A program made the position numbers and the translations under genes. The notes beneath the pieces were generated by a model. It did not search any database. It was not told where the DNA came from and saw only the letters and a list, made by a program, of their open reading frames with translations. Below are positions 63,421 to 64,000 of a stretch of 64,000 nucleotides of DNA, piece after piece; positions within the stretch are counted from its first letter, which is position 1, and each line of letters starts with the position of its first letter. This DNA comes from Isochrysis galbana (Eukaryota > Haptophyta > Isochrysidales > Isochrysidaceae): positions 3,434,127 through 3,498,126 of the forward strand of contig CM030943.1 in NCBI GenBank assembly GCA_018136815.1, given 5' to 3'.

Positions 63421-63895
63421 TTCAGATTTGGTATCCAGATAGTATCCGGATACCTCTGGAGCTCGTTAGGAATATCCAGATAGATACTGATAGTTGGGCA
63501 GACATGCCAGTTATGCCAGATATTCGGAATATCCGGGTATCAGGAACTTATTCTTTTATTCCCCCGGCCACCTTAAATAGATCGGCGTGCCACTACTCCG
63601 TGCGATGGCGTGGCTGCGTCCCTCCTTCCATTGGGTACCTTTGTTGCTTGTGAGAGTTACTTGCGTTTGTAGTCTCTTCAGCCTTGTCCCAAGTACCCAT
63701 GGGGAGGTGGGAGATGGTGCATATTAGATTGTATGATGAGTTCTATACATAGGCTAACATGATGACTTAGAGCTCTCAGGGGGCAGGGGGTGCTGCTCAA
63801 CTCCTCACAACAAGGTGCAGTGACAGCCCCCCTCCCCCCCCTAACACACCTATGGTCACCAACATTCAACGCATGCAACACAAGAGTCCTACCCC

Positions 63896-64000
63896 CCCCA
63901 TTGTTAGAGGTACGAAGCGCGCACTCACCTCGAGCACGGTCCTGGAGGGCGACTGGCAGGTCGACAAGGTGGTCGGCATGGTGCGCCGTGGCGGGTCCAA
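63896..64000 (+). CDS. Possible partial exon at window edge
   Basis: After a pyrimidine tract and TTAG at 63901-63906 the plus strand reads KRALTSSTVLEGDWQVDKVV then GMVRRGGS to the window end, with good composition. On the minus strand GTGAGT at 63928-63923 could instead be a splice donor. I slightly favour the plus-strand reading; no domain is recognised. Confidence 0.3.

Overview
This is a high-GC nuclear window from a eukaryote, most likely a unicellular alga. The evidence is GT-AG introns, very long Ser/Pro hydroxyproline-glycoprotein-like tracts of the pherophorin/extensin type, FkbM and GH32 enzymes, a kinesin, a FERM protein and many LINE and LTR retroelements. Codon and repeat style would suit a haptophyte or similar chromist alga, but the lineage cannot be fixed from the sequence. 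A run of 100 N marks an assembly gap at 13901-14000.

Host genes I can support: an FkbM methyltransferase (2508-3734, +); a multi-exon FERM-domain protein cut by the gap (11160-13900, +); a small proline-rich membrane glycoprotein (15870-16847, -); a membrane-anchored, proline-hinged GH32 fructan/sucrose hydrolase (19021-23076, -); a seven-exon kinesin (32041-36349, +); a small N-myristoylation-motif membrane protein (39679-40128, +); a four-exon giant cell-surface protein of about 1858 residues with Cys-rich GCxDPxAxNY modules and two proline-rich arms (41843-47878, +); and a beta-propeller glycosidase-like protein (60567-61988, +). Weaker or broken: an SRP14-like 5' piece with an in-frame TAG (53401), a Gal-3-O-sulfotransferase-like piece cut by a LINE (54060-54278, -), two hAT transposase remnants (about 738-960 and 57425-57690, both -) and a possible exon at the right edge.

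The rest is mostly mobile DNA. One LINE family with a two-ORF layout (ORF1 starting MERAPTAPTSQ, ORF2 = APE endonuclease + RT) has seven 5' ends here; the best copy is 24393-29627. A second, diverged LINE lies at 6017-9405 (-). Two LTR families occur (5' ends TGTCGCATTC and TGTTGTATTCC), including a 1052-bp solo LTR with a 5-bp target duplication nested in a LINE. Two short hAT-type MITEs with perfect 8-bp duplications were found (37956-38337; 59908-60096). Together the copies show nested insertions: LTR into LINE into a sulfotransferase gene near 54 kb, and LTR/Gypsy DNA between inverted LINE pieces near 50-51 kb.

Two patterns cut across annotations. Almost every host gene has a long purine/pyrimidine (GA/CT) tract just upstream. 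The LINE families share a short hairpin directly before the ORF1 start codon, whose stem sequence differs between families while pairing is kept. The surface proteins (GH32, two proline-rich proteins, the GCxDP protein) share one design: signal peptide, proline-rich stalk, extracellular module, single C-terminal membrane helix and short basic tail.
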